Source: Undibacter mobilis
GTDB lineage: Bacteria; Pseudomonadota; Alphaproteobacteria; Rhizobiales; Xanthobacteraceae
Length of the DNA stretch: 64,000 bases
Direction of reading: 5' to 3'
Assembly (NCBI RefSeq): GCF_003367195.1
Contig: NZ_QRGO01000001.1
Span: 2,714,501 to 2,778,500, forward strand
A program made the position numbers and the translations under genes. How positions within the stretch are numbered: the stretch's first letter is position 1; every line of letters starts with the position of its first letter. The notes below the pieces were generated by a model. The model saw nothing but the letters and a program-made list of their open reading frames with translations, was not told the DNA's origin and made no database searches. Positions 44,933 to 55,260 of the stretch are shown piece after piece.

Positions 44933-45346
44933 ATGCTGCAGCCAAAGAAAACCAAGTTCCGCAAGGCCTTCAAGGGCCGCATCCACGGCGTCGCGTCTTC
45001 GGGCGCGACCCTGGCCTTCGGTCAGTTCGGCCTCAAGGCGCTCGAGCCGGAACGCGTCACCGCGCGCCAGATCGAAGCCGCGCGCCGCGCGCTGACCCGC
45101 TTCATGAAGCGCGCCGGCCGCGTCTGGATCCGCGTGTTCCCGGACGTGCCGGTGTCGAAGAAGCCGATCGAAGTGCGCATGGGCAAAGGCAAGGGTTCGC
45201 CCGAGCTTTGGGTCGTGCGCGTCAAGCCTGGCAAGATCCTGTTTGAGGTGGACGGCATCAGCCCGGCCATCGCCAAGGAAGCGCTGGCGCTCGCCGCCGC
45301 GAAGCTGCCGGTCAAGACCCGTTTCATCGAACGTATCGCCGAGTGA
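44933..45346 (+). CDS. rplP: 50S ribosomal protein L16
   Basis: 137 residues, standard, beginning [19 protein letters not shown]. The site [22 protein letters not shown] contacts the A-site tRNA elbow. Its stop overlaps a possible GTG of rpmC, but the ATG 6 bases later is the family start. Confidence 0.98.
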   Translation: MLQPKKTKFRKAFKGRIHGVASSGATLAFGQFGLKALEPERVTARQIEAARRALTRFMKRAGRVWIRVFPDVPVSKKPIEVRMGKGKGSPELWVVRVKPGKILFEVDGISPAIAKEALALAAAKLPVKTRFIERIAE

Positions 45347-45351
45347 CGACC

Positions 45352-45684
45352 ATGAAAGCCAGCGACGCCCGAGTGATGACGCTCGACCAGATCGACGATG
45401 AGGTACTCAAGCTCAAGAAGGAGCAGTTCAATCTGCGCTTTCAGCGGGCCACGGGTCAGCTCGAGAATACCGCGCGCGTGCGCGTCATCCGCCGCGACAT
45501 CGCGCGGCTGAAGACGATCGCCTCGCAGAAGCGGGCAGGCGAGACCCCGGTCGTCAAGGCCGAGGCTCAGAAGTCCGCCAAGCCGGTCGCGAAGTCGCGC
45601 CGCTTGAAGGCTTCGCGTCCGTCGCCGGCGCGTGAGCCGGCGCGCGCGATTGCCAACAAGCCCAACAAGACGAAGAAGAAGTAA
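45352..45684 (+). CDS. rpmC: 50S ribosomal protein L29 with long basic C-terminal tail
   Basis: 110 residues against the usual 63-70. The first ~66 (from [20 protein letters not shown] to [12 protein letters not shown]) are ordinary L29, two long helices near the tunnel exit. The remaining ~44 are rich in Lys, Ala, Pro, Arg ([18 protein letters not shown] ... NKPNKTKKK). The reading frame is open right up to rpsQ with a 10-base gap, so the tail is not a spill-over of a frameshift into the next gene. Basic low-complexity tails often bind rRNA; its role here is unknown. Confidence 0.95.
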   Translation: MKASDARVMTLDQIDDEVLKLKKEQFNLRFQRATGQLENTARVRVIRRDIARLKTIASQKRAGETPVVKAEAQKSAKPVAKSRRLKASRPSPAREPARAIANKPNKTKKK

Positions 45685-45694
45685 GGGGTCAAAG

Positions 45695-45943
45695 ATGCCG
45701 AAGCGTACCCTTCAGGGTGTCGTCGTCAGCGACAAGCAGGCCAAGACCATTGTCGTTCAGGTCGACCGGCGCTTTGCCCATCCGACCATGGGCAAGGTTG
45801 TTCGCCGCTCGAAGAAATACCACGCGCACGACGAAAAGAACGAGTTCAAGGTCGGTGACAAGGTGTGGATCGAAGAGCGCCGTCCACTCTCCAAGCTCAA
45901 GAGCTGGGAAGTGATCCGCGGCGAAAAGAGAGCCAAGGTCTGA
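45695..45943 (+). CDS. rpsQ: 30S ribosomal protein S17
   Basis: 82 residues from the ATG at 45695 with AAGGGG upstream, matching the family start [20 protein letters not shown]-fold rRNA-binding protein needed for early 30S assembly. A longer in-frame reading begins inside rpmC and is rejected. Confidence 0.97.
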   Translation: MPKRTLQGVVVSDKQAKTIVVQVDRRFAHPTMGKVVRRSKKYHAHDEKNEFKVGDKVWIEERRPLSKLKSWEVIRGEKRAKV

Positions 45944-46056
45944 CGATCAAGGTTTGACGCGAAGCGCCGCCAAGCGCTTCGCCGATGAAGACGAATAGAA
46001 ATTAATGGGGCCGTGGTCTTAAAAGGCCGCCGCCCGCAAGGAACGAGAGCCGCATC
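45944..46056 (+). other. rpsQ-rplN spacer with hairpin
   Basis: A 113-base gap, the longest in the S10-spc block before secY. CGAAGCGC at 45960-45967 and GCGCTTCG at 45974-45981 form a perfect 8-bp stem with a 6-base loop; no T tract follows. It marks the S10/spc boundary and may be a processing site or the leader of the spc part. Confidence 0.5.
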
Positions 46057-46425
46057 ATGATTCAGATGCAAACCAACCTCGACGTCGCCGACAATTCCGG
46101 CGCGCGCCGCGTCATGTGCATCAAGGTGCTCGGCGGCTCGAAGCGGAAATACGCGACCATCGGCGACACCATCGTGGTGTCGGTGAAGGAAGCGATCCCG
46201 CGCGGCCGCGTGAAGAAGGGCGAGGTCATGAAGGCCGTCGTCGTGCGCATCCGCAAGGACATCAAGCGCGCCGATGGCACCGTGATCCGCTTCGACCGCA
46301 ACGCCGCGGTGCTGATCAACAACCAGGCCGAGCCTGTCGGTACCCGTATCTTCGGGCCCGTGCCGCGCGAGCTGCGCGCCAAGAACCACATGAAGATCCT
46401 TTCGCTCGCCCCGGAGGTGCTGTGA
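46057..46425 (+). CDS. rplN: 50S ribosomal protein L14
   Basis: 122 residues, standard: [20 protein letters not shown]. It lies at the subunit interface with L19 and is the site of ribosome silencing factor RsfS. TGA overlaps the rplX ATG by one base. Confidence 0.98.
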   Translation: MIQMQTNLDVADNSGARRVMCIKVLGGSKRKYATIGDTIVVSVKEAIPRGRVKKGEVMKAVVVRIRKDIKRADGTVIRFDRNAAVLINNQAEPVGTRIFGPVPRELRAKNHMKILSLAPEVL

Positions 46426-46751
46426 TGGCTGCCAAGATCCGCAAAGGCGACAAGGTGATCGTGCTCACCGGCCGCGACAAGGGTCGCACCGGCGAGGTGA
46501 TCGAGGTTCGTCCGACCGAGAACCGCGCCTTGGTGCGCGGCATCGCGATGGTCAAGCGCCACCAGCGCCAGACCGCGCAGGTCCAGGGCGGCATCATTTC
46601 CAAGGAGAGCGCGGTCGACCTGTCGAATCTCGCGCTCGCGGACCCCAAGGACGGCAAGCCGACCCGGGTTGGTTTCAAATTCATCGGCGAGGGCGCTGAC
46701 CGCAAGAAAGTGCGCGTTGCCAAGCGCTCGGGAGCAGAGATCGATGGCTGA
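46425..46751 (+). CDS. rplX: 50S ribosomal protein L24
   Basis: 108 residues with an N-terminal KOW motif ([22 protein letters not shown]). An assembly initiator that binds the 5' end of 23S rRNA. It starts within the rplN stop (TGATG) and overlaps the rplE start by 8 bases, indicating coupled translation. Confidence 0.97.
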   Translation: MAAKIRKGDKVIVLTGRDKGRTGEVIEVRPTENRALVRGIAMVKRHQRQTAQVQGGIISKESAVDLSNLALADPKDGKPTRVGFKFIGEGADRKKVRVAKRSGAEIDG

Positions 46752-47394
46752 TACGCAGACTGAACAGAAGAAGCCGAAGGCGGCCAAGCCGGCTGCCAAG
46801 CCCGCCGGCGACGAAGCCCCGAAGGCCAAGAAGGCCAAGGTGCCGTCCGATTACACGGCGCGTCTGCGCACGCACTACGACAAGGTCGTGCGCGAGCAGA
46901 TGAAGACCCAGTTTGGCTATGCCAACACGATGCAGATCCCGCAGATCACCAAGGTGGTGCTCAACATGGGCATCGGCGAGGGCGTCGCGGATCGCAAGAA
47001 GGTCGAGAACGCCGCTGCCGATCTGGCGCTGATTGCCGGTCAGAAGCCGGTCGTCACCCGCTCGCGCAAGTCGATCGCGAACTACAAGCTTCGCGACGGC
47101 CAGGCCATCGGTTGTAAGGTCACGCTGCGCAAGGCGCGCATGTACGACTTTATCGACCGCCTGGTGAACATCGCGCTGCCGCGTATTCGCGACTTCCGCG
47201 GTCTCAACCCGAAGAGCTTCGATGGCCGCGGCAACTACAGCCTGGGCATCAAGGAATACACCGTGTTCCCGGAAATCGACTTCGACAAGGTCACCGATAC
47301 CTGGGGCATGGACATCACCGTCTGCACCACCGCTCGCAACGACGAAGAAGCGCGGGCGCTGCTGGCGGCATTCAACTTCCCGTTCCGGCAGTGA
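46744..47394 (+). CDS. rplE: 50S ribosomal protein L5 with basic N-terminal extension
   Basis: 216 residues against the usual ~180-187. The core starts near residue 34 ([20 protein letters not shown]) and is complete through [15 protein letters not shown]. The first ~33 residues ([32 protein letters not shown], written here in part) are Lys/Ala/Pro rich. The ATG at 46744, overlapping rplX, is the only good start, because a later start would leave the core without a Met. L5 binds 5S rRNA and contacts the 30S head. Confidence 0.95.
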   Translation: MADTQTEQKKPKAAKPAAKPAGDEAPKAKKAKVPSDYTARLRTHYDKVVREQMKTQFGYANTMQIPQITKVVLNMGIGEGVADRKKVENAAADLALIAGQKPVVTRSRKSIANYKLRDGQAIGCKVTLRKARMYDFIDRLVNIALPRIRDFRGLNPKSFDGRGNYSLGIKEYTVFPEIDFDKVTDTWGMDITVCTTARNDEEARALLAAFNFPFRQ

Positions 47395-47441
47395 GAGACG
47401 ATTTCCCGTCTTTCATACGCGGAACCGCAAGGAGCAATTAG

Positions 47442-47747
47442 ATGGCTAAGACGAGTTCGGTCGAAAAGAACAAGCGCCGTCGCCGCATGGCGAAGAAGTT
47501 CGGGCCGCGTCGTGCGCGCCTGAAGGCGATTGTGCAGAACAAGGAACTGCCGATGGAGGAGCGCTTTGCAGCGACCCTCAAGCTGGCAGAACTGCCGCGC
47601 AACTCCGCGAAGGTGCGCATCCATAACCGCTGCGAGCTGACGGGCCGTCCTCACGCCTTTTACCGCAAGCACAAGCTCAGCCGTATTGCGCTGCGCGACC
47701 TCGGCAACAAGGGCCTGATTCCAGGCCTTGTGAAGTCGAGCTGGTAA
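47442..47747 (+). CDS. rpsN: 30S ribosomal protein S14 (zinc-free form)
   Basis: 101 residues, the long form without the CxxC zinc ribbon. The C-terminal core [20 protein letters not shown] is diagnostic. It binds the 30S head near S3 and S10. AAGGAG precedes the ATG. Confidence 0.98.
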   Translation: MAKTSSVEKNKRRRRMAKKFGPRRARLKAIVQNKELPMEERFAATLKLAELPRNSAKVRIHNRCELTGRPHAFYRKHKLSRIALRDLGNKGLIPGLVKSSW

Positions 47748-47757
47748 GGAGGCCGAG

Positions 47758-48153
47758 ATGGTAAACGATCCGATCGGCGACATGATCACGCGCATCCGCA
47801 ACGCGCAGATGCGTAACAAGTCCAAGGTTTCGATGCCGGGCTCCAAGCAGCGCGAGCGCGTTGCCGAAGTGCTCAAGATCGAAGGCTACGTCCGCGGCTA
47901 TGCCGTGGTGGCGCATGCCAACGGCCGCAGCGAGCTCGAGATCGAACTCAAGTATTTCGACGGCGCTCCGGTGATCCGCGAAATCGAGCGCGTCTCGAAG
48001 CCTGGCCGCCGCGTCTATGCGTCGGTCAAGAACCTGCCGCGTATCAACAACGGTCTCGGCGTTGCCATCGTCTCGACGCCGAAGGGCGTCATGGCGGACC
48101 ACGCCGCGCGCGACGCCAATGTTGGCGGCGAAATTCTCTGCACGGTGTTCTGA
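47758..48153 (+). CDS. rpsH: 30S ribosomal protein S8
   Basis: 131 residues, standard: [17 protein letters not shown] and the C-terminal [20 protein letters not shown]. Primary 16S rRNA binder and, in E. coli, repressor of the spc operon. Stop overlaps the rplF ATG by one base. Confidence 0.98.
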   Translation: MVNDPIGDMITRIRNAQMRNKSKVSMPGSKQRERVAEVLKIEGYVRGYAVVAHANGRSELEIELKYFDGAPVIREIERVSKPGRRVYASVKNLPRINNGLGVAIVSTPKGVMADHAARDANVGGEILCTVF

Positions 48154-48686
48154 TGTCCCGTATTGGCAAAAAACCGATCTCCGTTCCGTCGGGCGTCACC
48201 GCAAACGTCGAAGGCCAAACCGTCAAGGTGAAGGGTGCCAAGGGCGCTCTGCAATTCACCTTCCCGGATGACGTTGCGCTGTCCCTCGACAAGGGCGCCG
48301 TGAAGGTCGAGCCGCGCAATGAATCCAAGCGCGCTCGCTCGCTGTGGGGTACTTCGCGCACGCTGGTCTCGAATCTGATGACCGGCGTCAGCAAGGGCTT
48401 CGAAGAGAAACTCGAGATCAACGGCGTCGGTTACCGCGCGGCGGTGCAGGGCAAGAACCTGCAGCTCCAGCTCGGCTACTCGCACGACGTGGTGTTCCCG
48501 ATCCCGGCCGGCATCGCGATTGCGACGCCGAAGCCGACGGAAATCGTGATCACCGGCATCGATAAGCAGGTCGTCGGCCAGGTCGCCGCCGAAATCCGTG
48601 CCTTCCGCGGTCCCGAACCGTACAAGGGCAAGGGCGTCAAGTACGCCGGCGAATTCATCTTCCGCAAGGAAGGCAAGAAGAAGTAA
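48153..48686 (+). CDS. rplF: 50S ribosomal protein L6
   Basis: 177 residues, standard, two related domains, with C-terminal [24 protein letters not shown]. It lies close to the factor-binding site and sarcin-ricin loop. Confidence 0.98.
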   Translation: MSRIGKKPISVPSGVTANVEGQTVKVKGAKGALQFTFPDDVALSLDKGAVKVEPRNESKRARSLWGTSRTLVSNLMTGVSKGFEEKLEINGVGYRAAVQGKNLQLQLGYSHDVVFPIPAGIAIATPKPTEIVITGIDKQVVGQVAAEIRAFRGPEPYKGKGVKYAGEFIFRKEGKKK

Positions 48687-48698
48687 GGGGCGAGAGCC

Positions 48699-49061
48699 AT
48701 GTCGAAAGCCAATATCCGCACCGCGCGGCGGACGGCGTCGGTTCGGCGCAAGATCAAGGCCGTGTCAACCGGTCGCGCCCGTCTGTCGGTGTTCCGCTCG
48801 TCGAAGCACATGCACGTTCAGCTCATCGACGACGAGAAGGGCGTTACCGTCGCGTCCGCCTCGACGCTCGAGAAGGATCTGCGTGGCAGCCTGAAGTCCG
48901 GCGCCAATATCGAGGCCGCCAAGCAGGTCGGGAAACTGATTGCCGAGCGTGCCAAGAAGCAGGGCATCAAGGACGTCGTGTTCGACCGCGGCGGCTACAT
49001 CTATCACGGCCGCATCAAGGCCCTGGCCGAAGCCGCCCGCGAAGGCGGGCTGAACTTCTAA
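48699..49061 (+). CDS. rplR: 50S ribosomal protein L18
   Basis: 120 residues, standard, with the C-terminal [24 protein letters not shown] motif region. Binds 5S rRNA together with L5. Confidence 0.98.
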   Translation: MSKANIRTARRTASVRRKIKAVSTGRARLSVFRSSKHMHVQLIDDEKGVTVASASTLEKDLRGSLKSGANIEAAKQVGKLIAERAKKQGIKDVVFDRGGYIYHGRIKALAEAAREGGLNF

Positions 49062-49092
49062 ACGTATTCGTACAGACGAACGGATTTATTAG

Positions 49093-49665
49093 ATGGCACA
49101 AGAACCCCGCAGAGACCGCGAGCGCGGCCACGGTCGTGAAGAGCGCGATAGCGAGTTCACGGACAAGCTGGTCCATATCAATCGCGTCGCCAAGGTGGTC
49201 AAGGGCGGCAAGCGCTTCGGTTTCGCCGCGCTGGTTGTCGTCGGCGATCAGAAGGGCCGCGTCGGCTTCGGTCACGGCAAGGCGCGTGAAGTGCCGGAAG
49301 CGATCCGTAAGGCGACCGATGCGGCCAAGCGTTCGCTGACCCGCGTCGCGTTGCGCGAAGGCCGCACGCTGCATCACGACGTGTTCGGCCGCCACGGCGC
49401 CGGCAAGGTCTACCTGCGCGCGGCGCCTCCCGGCACCGGCATCATCGCCGGCGGCCCGATGCGCGCCGTGTTCGAAACGCTCGGCATGCAGGACATTGTC
49501 GCCAAGTCGCTCGGTTCGTCGAACCCGTACAACGTCGTGCGCGCAACCTTCGACGCGCTCAAGCACCAGGACTCGCCGCGCTCGGTCGCCGGTCGCCGCA
49601 ACCTCAAGGTTTCGACCTTGCAGTCGCGCCGCCGCGAAGGCGCCGACGAAGTCGCGGCCGACTGA
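49093..49665 (+). CDS. rpsE: 30S ribosomal protein S5
   Basis: 190 residues with an arginine-rich N-terminal stretch, then the S5 double-stranded RNA-binding fold ([20 protein letters not shown]). Acts in decoding fidelity. The gap to rpmD is 19 bases. Confidence 0.97.
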   Translation: MAQEPRRDRERGHGREERDSEFTDKLVHINRVAKVVKGGKRFGFAALVVVGDQKGRVGFGHGKAREVPEAIRKATDAAKRSLTRVALREGRTLHHDVFGRHGAGKVYLRAAPPGTGIIAGGPMRAVFETLGMQDIVAKSLGSSNPYNVVRATFDALKHQDSPRSVAGRRNLKVSTLQSRRREGADEVAAD

Positions 49666-49684
49666 CAGATAAGGAATTAAGGCC

Positions 49685-49882
49685 ATGGCCACCGCGAAGA
49701 AGACCCTCAAGGTGCAGCAGATCGCCAGCCCGCTGCGCTGCCATTTCGATCAGCGCCAGACCCTCATCGGCCTCGGGCTGAACAAGGTCGGCCGCGTCAG
49801 CGAATTGCCGGACACGCCGCAAACCCACGGCATGATCCGCAAGCTGCCGCATCTGGTGCGGATCGTCGAAGAGACGAAGTGA
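49685..49882 (+). CDS. rpmD: 50S ribosomal protein L30
   Basis: 65 residues, standard: [42 protein letters not shown]. Small beta-alpha-beta-beta protein on the 50S surface. Confidence 0.97.
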   Translation: MATAKKTLKVQQIASPLRCHFDQRQTLIGLGLNKVGRVSELPDTPQTHGMIRKLPHLVRIVEETK

Positions 49883-49935
49883 TTTCATCCATCGTCGCGG
49901 TCTGAGCGGCGAGGGACGATCAAAGGACGAGAGCA

Positions 49936-50460
49936 ATGAAACTCAACGAGATCGCCGACAATCCCGGCGCCCGCAAGAACCGCCTGCGCATCGGCCGCGG
50001 CATCGGCTCCGGCATGGGCAAGACCGGCGGCCGCGGCGGCAAGGGCCAGACCGCGCGTTCCGGCGTGCGCATCAAGGGCTTCGAAGGCGGCCAGATGCCG
50101 CTGCATCGCCGCCTGCCGAAGCGTGGCTTCCGCAACACTGCGTTCCAGGCGCGCCTCAACGAGGTGAGCCTCGGCAAGCTACAGGCCGCTATCGACGCCG
50201 GCAAGCTCGACGCCAAGGCGACGGTTGACGCCGAGGCGATGGTGAAGGCTGGCCTGATGCGCCGAGCCAAGGACGGCGTGAAGCTGCTCGGCACCGGCGA
50301 ACTGAAGGCCAAGGTCGATGTCGCTGTTTACGGTGCGACCAAGACGGCCGTCGCCGCGATCGAAAAGGCGGGCGGATCGGTTAAGATCCTCAAGCCGGTG
50401 GTCGAGGAAGACGACGAGCCGCGCGGCAAGAACAAGCGCAAGGCCGCCAAGCAAGCCTGA
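49936..50460 (+). CDS. rplO: 50S ribosomal protein L15
   Basis: 174 residues, somewhat longer than E. coli (144) because of a charged C-terminal tail ([18 protein letters not shown]). The N-terminal glycine-rich [20 protein letters not shown] is diagnostic. Late assembly protein. A weak hairpin follows before secY. Confidence 0.97.
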   Translation: MKLNEIADNPGARKNRLRIGRGIGSGMGKTGGRGGKGQTARSGVRIKGFEGGQMPLHRRLPKRGFRNTAFQARLNEVSLGKLQAAIDAGKLDAKATVDAEAMVKAGLMRRAKDGVKLLGTGELKAKVDVAVYGATKTAVAAIEKAGGSVKILKPVVEEDDEPRGKNKRKAAKQA

Positions 50461-50476
50461 GCGCCGATTGGAATTT

Positions 50477-50503
50477 AAGGCCTCGCCCAAAAGGCGGGGC
50501 CTT
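50477..50503 (+). terminator. weak hairpin between rplO and secY
   Basis: AAGGCCTCGCC pairs with GGCGGGGCCTT (one G-U) around a CAAAA loop, with only TT of the stem and no T tract after it. Partial termination or mRNA processing between the ribosomal genes and secY is likely. Confidence 0.5.
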
Positions 50504-50645
50504 TGCGACGACTACCGGTTCCGCACGCCAGACCCTATCTAGGGTGGCAGGGGCGGGGCCTATGTGAAGAAGGCGCCGCGCCACTCCTCGTCAAGCAAGC
50601 CGGCGATCCGGGGAGCGGCTTTCAGGCGTCGGCAGGAGCGAGCGA

Positions 50646-51977
50646 ATGGTTTCGGCAGCGGAACAACTGGCAGCCAATCTCAATTTCGGCGCGCTCGCCA
50701 AGGCCGATGAGCTTAAGAAGCGCATCTGGTTCACCATCGGCGCGCTGTTGGTTTATCGCCTCGGCACCTACATTCCGCTGCCGGGCATTGACCCCACCGC
50801 TTGGGCGCAGCTGTTCAACAGTCAGTCGGGCGGCATTCTCGGCATGTTCAACATGTTCTCCGGTGGCGGCATCCACCGGATGGCGATCTTCGCCTTGAAC
50901 ATTATGCCTTACATCTCGGCCTCCATCATTATTCAGCTGATGACGACGGTGTCGCCGCAGCTTGAAGCGCTGAAGAAGGAAGGCGAGGCCGGCCGCAAGG
51001 TCATGAACCAGTACACCCGGTATCTCACCGTGGTGTTGGCGCTGTTCCAGTCCTACGGCATCGCCGTCGGTCTGCAGGGCGCCGGCAATGTCGTCAGCCA
51101 GCCTGGCCTGTTCTTCCTGATTTCGACCACAATCACGCTCACCGGCGGCACCATGTTCCTGATGTGGCTCGGCGAACAGATCACCGCGCGCGGCATTGGC
51201 AACGGCATCTCGCTGATCATCTTCGCCGGCATCGTCGCCGAACTGCCGGCTGCCATCGCAAACACCCTCGAACTCGGCCGTCAGGGTGCGATCTCGACCG
51301 GCTTTATCCTGCTGGTCATCGTGATGTCGGTCGTTGTTATTGCCTTCATCGTGTTTATGGAGCGCGCGCAGCGCCGCCTGCTGATTCAGTATCCGAAGCG
51401 CCAGGTCGGCAACCGCATGTTCGAGGGCCAGTCCTCGCATCTGCCGCTCAAGCTCAACACTTCGGGCGTCATTCCGCCGATCTTCGCCTCGTCGCTGCTG
51501 CTGCTGCCCACGACGGTCGCGAACTTCAACGCTGGCTCGGGGCCCGAATGGCTGACCACGGTGACGACATTGCTCGGTCACGGCCGGCCGCTGTTCCTGG
51601 TGCTGTATCTGGCGCTGATCGTGTTCTTCTGCTTCTTCTACACCGCAGTCGTATTCAACCCGACTGAGACGGCCGAGAATTTGAAGAAGCACGGCGGCTT
51701 CATTCCCGGCATCCGTCCTGGCGAGCGTACTGCCGAATACATCGACTATGTGCTGTCGCGAATCACGATCGTTGGTGCGATCTATCTGTCGATCGTCTGT
51801 TTGATCCCGGAAGTTCTGATTTCCTATGCCGCGGTGCCGTTCTACTTCGGCGGCACGTCGCTGCTCATCGTCGTCTCGGTGACGATGGACACCGTTGCGC
51901 AGGTGCAGGGCTATCTGCTGGCGCATCAGTACGAAGGCCTGATCAAGAAATCCAAATTGCGGGGGCGCAATAGATGA
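50646..51977 (+). CDS. secY: preprotein translocase subunit SecY
   Basis: 443 residues with ten membrane helices forming the protein-conducting channel. Visible landmarks: [12 protein letters not shown] after helix 1, the plug region [42 protein letters not shown], and the cytosolic loop with the [18 protein letters not shown] basic patch that meets SecA or the ribosome. Overlaps adk by four bases (ATGA). Confidence 0.98.
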   Translation: MVSAAEQLAANLNFGALAKADELKKRIWFTIGALLVYRLGTYIPLPGIDPTAWAQLFNSQSGGILGMFNMFSGGGIHRMAIFALNIMPYISASIIIQLMTTVSPQLEALKKEGEAGRKVMNQYTRYLTVVLALFQSYGIAVGLQGAGNVVSQPGLFFLISTTITLTGGTMFLMWLGEQITARGIGNGISLIIFAGIVAELPAAIANTLELGRQGAISTGFILLVIVMSVVVIAFIVFMERAQRRLLIQYPKRQVGNRMFEGQSSHLPLKLNTSGVIPPIFASSLLLLPTTVANFNAGSGPEWLTTVTTLLGHGRPLFLVLYLALIVFFCFFYTAVVFNPTETAENLKKHGGFIPGIRPGERTAEYIDYVLSRITIVGAIYLSIVCLIPEVLISYAAVPFYFGGTSLLIVVSVTMDTVAQVQGYLLAHQYEGLIKKSKLRGRNR

Positions 51978-52567
51978 GATTGATCCTGCTCGGCCCGCCG
52001 GGGGCGGGGAAGGGCACGCAGTCGCAGCGACTCGTCGACAAGCACGGCATCGTGCAGCTGTCGACCGGCGACATGCTTCGCGCAGCCGTCGCGGCCGGTA
52101 CACCGGTCGGCCTGAAAGCCAAGAGCATCATGGAAGCCGGGCAGCTGGTGCCGGACGAGGTCGTGGTTGCGATCATCGCCGACCGAATCGACCAGCCCGA
52201 TGCCAGCAAGGGCTTTGTACTTGATGGCTTCCCGCGCACCGTTCCGCAGGCGGAGGCGCTGGACAAGCTGCTGGCTGATCGCGGCCTCAAGCTCGACGCC
52301 GTGATCGAGCTGAAGGTCGACGAGGGCATCCTGATCAAACGCATTGAGAACCGGGTCGCGGAAATGACCGCGCGGGGCGAAAAAGTGCGCTCGGACGACA
52401 AACCGGAGGTCCTCAAAGGCCGTCTGGACGCCTACAGGGCGCAGACCGCGCCGCTGACCGGCTATTACGATTCCAAGGGCATGCTGAGGAGCGTCGACGG
52501 CATGGCCCCGGTAGACCAGGTAACCGCTGCGCTAGATGGTATCCTGAAACCATCTAAGACCATCTAG
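51974..52567 (+). CDS. adk: adenylate kinase (short-lid form)
   Basis: 197 residues. The P-loop is [14 protein letters not shown] (about 7-20), the AMP site [10 protein letters not shown], and [13 protein letters not shown] the conserved middle motif. The lid lacks the zinc-binding insertion of long adenylate kinases, as is normal in alphaproteobacteria. Interconverts ATP+AMP and 2 ADP. Translationally coupled to secY. Confidence 0.98.
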   Translation: MRLILLGPPGAGKGTQSQRLVDKHGIVQLSTGDMLRAAVAAGTPVGLKAKSIMEAGQLVPDEVVVAIIADRIDQPDASKGFVLDGFPRTVPQAEALDKLLADRGLKLDAVIELKVDEGILIKRIENRVAEMTARGEKVRSDDKPEVLKGRLDAYRAQTAPLTGYYDSKGMLRSVDGMAPVDQVTAALDGILKPSKTI

Positions 52568-52573
52568 CAGAGG

Positions 52574-52602
52574 TTGACGAAGCCCTCATGAATCCCTTAA
52601 TA
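52574..52602 (+). promoter_or_regulatory. candidate promoter ahead of rpsM
   Basis: TTGACG at 52574-52579, a 17-base spacer, then TTAATA at 52597-52602, just after the adk stop. It would give a leader of about 140 bases before rpsM and could drive the alpha-operon part independently. Confidence 0.45.
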
Positions 52603-52746
52603 GAGAGCGTATCCAAGAGTTTGGCGCGATACCGGTTCCCCCAAGAGGGCGGGAACGGGTGTCGTCTTACGTTTTGCCTAACCCCTTCCAGGGAAACAAG
52701 AATTTGCCGCCTTACAGCGGCTGGCCGGTAACAGGAGAGAGCATCC

Positions 52747-53121
52747 GTGGCTCGTATCGCGGGCGTCAATTTGCCCACCAATAAGCGTGTTGTCATCGCG
52801 CTCCAGTACATCCATGGCATCGGTCAGAAGATCGCCAAGGATATTGTCACCAAGCTGAACCTGCCGGCCGAGCGCCGCGTGTCGCAGCTCACCGACGCTG
52901 AGGTTCTGCAGATCCGCGAACTCATCGACCAGGAATATCTGGTGGAAGGCGATCTGCGTCGCGAGACGTCGATGAACATCAAGCGTCTGATGGACCTCGG
53001 CTGCTACCGCGGCCTGCGTCACCGCAAGGGCCTGCCGGTCCGCGGTCAGCGCACGCACACCAACGCGCGCACGCGCAAAGGCCCGGCGAAGACCATCGCC
53101 GGCAAGAAGAAGACTGCCTAA
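52747..53121 (+). CDS. rpsM: 30S ribosomal protein S13
   Basis: 124 residues, standard: [20 protein letters not shown] and C-terminal [20 protein letters not shown] that contacts P-site tRNA. It is preceded by a 179-base spacer with AGGAGAG before the start. Forms intersubunit bridges with L5. Confidence 0.98.
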   Translation: MARIAGVNLPTNKRVVIALQYIHGIGQKIAKDIVTKLNLPAERRVSQLTDAEVLQIRELIDQEYLVEGDLRRETSMNIKRLMDLGCYRGLRHRKGLPVRGQRTHTNARTRKGPAKTIAGKKKTA

Positions 53122-53181
53122 CCGAGCTGAACGTGCCCGCGCCGCATGACGGCAGGCGGGCTTTGAAGGGACTGATTGACT

Positions 53182-53574
53182 ATGGCGAAGGAAGCCACCA
53201 CCCGCGTCCGCCGGCGCGAGCGCAAGAACATCGCGTCGGGCGTCGCCCACGTGAACGCGTCGTTCAACAACACCATGATCACCATCACCGACGCGCAGGG
53301 CAACGCTATCGCCTGGTCGTCGTCCGGTACGATGGGCTTCAAGGGTTCGCGCAAGTCGACGCCTTATGCGGCGCAGATGGCCGCGGAAGACGCTTCGAAG
53401 AAGGCGCAGGAGCACGGCATGCGCACCCTCGAAGTGGAAGTGTCCGGTCCGGGTTCGGGTCGCGAGTCGGCGTTGCGTGCGTTGCAGGCTTCCGGCTTCA
53501 CCATCACGTCAATTCGTGATGTGACCTCGATCCCGCACAATGGCTGCCGGCCGCGCAAGCGGCGTCGGGTGTAA
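53182..53574 (+). CDS. rpsK: 30S ribosomal protein S11
   Basis: 130 residues from the ATG at 53182. [20 protein letters not shown] and the C-terminal [18 protein letters not shown] are diagnostic. Platform protein in contact with mRNA near the E site. An upstream TTG two codons earlier is possible but not needed. Confidence 0.97.
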   Translation: MAKEATTRVRRRERKNIASGVAHVNASFNNTMITITDAQGNAIAWSSSGTMGFKGSRKSTPYAAQMAAEDASKKAQEHGMRTLEVEVSGPGSGRESALRALQASGFTITSIRDVTSIPHNGCRPRKRRRV

Positions 53575-53713
53575 TTGATTTCGTAAGGCGGACGCTCGGG
53601 ATTACCCGCGTCCGCCGCCGCCGTTCATTGACCCCACACGCGGCGGGTGGGGTGCGCTGGGCAGGCTCAGCGATGCGCTCCTCTAACGAGCGACGCTCAT
53701 AACGGGTGAACAC

Positions 53714-54730
53714 GTGATTCAGAAAAATTGGCAGGAACTGATCAGGCCGAACAAGCTCCAGGTGACGGCGGGGTCCGACCCGGCGCGCTTTGCGACCGTC
53801 ATCGCCGAGCCGCTCGAGCGCGGTTTTGGCGTAACGCTTGGCAATGCGCTGCGGCGCATTTTGTTGTCGTCGCTGCAGGGCGCGGCGGTGCAGTCCGTCC
53901 ACATCGACGGCGTGCTGCATGAGTTCTCCTCGATCGCTGGCGTGCGCGAGGACGTCACCGACCTTGTGCTCAACGTCAAGGACATCGCCATCAAGATGCA
54001 GGGCGAAGGCCCCAAGCGCATGGTGGTGAAGAAGCAGGGTCCGGGCACCGTTACCGCGGGCGACATTCAGACCGTCGGCGATGTCGTGGTGCTCAACCCC
54101 GATCTCGTGCTCTGCACGCTGGACGAGGGCGCCGAGATCCGCATGGAGCTCACCGTCAACACCGGCAAGGGCTATGTGGCCGCCGAGCGTAACCGTCCGG
54201 AAGATGCGCCGATCGGTCTGATCCCGGTCGACTCGCTGTACTCGCCGGTGCGCAAGGTGTCGTACAAGGTCGAGAACACCCGCGAAGGTCAGATCCTCGA
54301 CTACGACAAGCTGACGCTGACCATCGAGACCAACGGCGCGGTGACGCCGGAAGATTCGCTGGCTTATGCCGCGCGCATCCTCCAGGACCAGCTCAACGTA
54401 TTCGTGAACTTCGAGGAGCCCCGCAAGGAGCAGGCCGCGGAAACCATCCCGGACCTCGCCTTCAACCCGGCTTTCCTCAAGAAGGTGGACGAGCTCGAGC
54501 TGTCGGTGCGTTCGGCCAACTGTCTCAAGAACGACAACATCGTCTACATCGGCGATCTGGTTCAGAAGACCGAAGCCGAGATGCTGCGCACGCCGAACTT
54601 CGGCCGCAAGTCGCTCAACGAGATCAAGGAAGTGCTGGCGCAGATGGGCCTCCACCTCGGCATGGAAGTGCCGGGCTGGCCGCCGGAAAACATCGAAGAG
54701 CTCGCCAAGCGCTTCGAGGATCATTACTAG
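53714..54730 (+). CDS. rpoA: RNA polymerase alpha subunit
   Basis: 338 residues from a GTG start. The N-terminal assembly domain (about 1-235) contains [20 protein letters not shown], and after a linker the C-terminal domain (about 255-335) contains [20 protein letters not shown] and [14 protein letters not shown], which bind UP-element DNA and activators such as FNR-type regulators. Complete. Confidence 0.99.
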   Translation: MIQKNWQELIRPNKLQVTAGSDPARFATVIAEPLERGFGVTLGNALRRILLSSLQGAAVQSVHIDGVLHEFSSIAGVREDVTDLVLNVKDIAIKMQGEGPKRMVVKKQGPGTVTAGDIQTVGDVVVLNPDLVLCTLDEGAEIRMELTVNTGKGYVAAERNRPEDAPIGLIPVDSLYSPVRKVSYKVENTREGQILDYDKLTLTIETNGAVTPEDSLAYAARILQDQLNVFVNFEEPRKEQAAETIPDLAFNPAFLKKVDELELSVRSANCLKNDNIVYIGDLVQKTEAEMLRTPNFGRKSLNEIKEVLAQMGLHLGMEVPGWPPENIEELAKRFEDHY

Positions 54731-54737
54731 AAATACT

Positions 54738-54766
54738 CGAACCGGGCGCCGCCCGGTTCGGGCTTT
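54738..54766 (+). terminator. intrinsic terminator between rpoA and rplQ
   Basis: CGAACCGGGC and GCCCGGTTCG form a perfect 10-bp stem with a GCC loop, followed by GGCTTTT. It would reduce read-through from rpoA into rplQ. Confidence 0.75.
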
Positions 54767-54831
54767 TAGCCGCCTTCCGCGGCGCTCCGGAATGGTCCGG
54801 GGCAAACAGGATAGAGGCAGGGAGTTACGCG

Positions 54832-55254
54832 ATGCGTCACGGTAAAGTCTATCGCAAGTTGGGAAGGCACTCTTCGCATCGCATGGCGATGCTGGCCAAC
54901 ATGGCCGCTTCCTTGATCAAGCACGAGCAGATCGTCACGACTCTGCCGAAGGCGAAGGAACTGCGTCCGATCGTCGAGAAGCTGATCACGCTCGGCAAGA
55001 AGGGCGATCTGTCGGCCCGCCGCCAGGCGATCTCCGAGCTGCGCGATGCCAACATGGTCAAGAAGCTCTTCGACACGCTGGCGCCGCGTTACAAGGATCG
55101 TCACGGCGGCTACACCCGCATCATGAAAGCCGGCTTTCGCTATGGCGACAATGCGGCGCAGGCCGTGATTGAGTTTGTCGATCGCGACGTCGATGCCAAG
55201 GGCCTGGATTCGGGCCCAGTGCAGGCCAAGCAGGCCGAAGACGAAAACGCTTAA
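54832..55254 (+). CDS. rplQ: 50S ribosomal protein L17
   Basis: 140 residues, standard: [20 protein letters not shown] and [19 protein letters not shown]. Last gene of the ribosomal array. Only six bases separate it from the next ATG. Confidence 0.98.
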   Translation: MRHGKVYRKLGRHSSHRMAMLANMAASLIKHEQIVTTLPKAKELRPIVEKLITLGKKGDLSARRQAISELRDANMVKKLFDTLAPRYKDRHGGYTRIMKAGFRYGDNAAQAVIEFVDRDVDAKGLDSGPVQAKQAEDENA

Positions 55255-55260
55255 GGAGCG

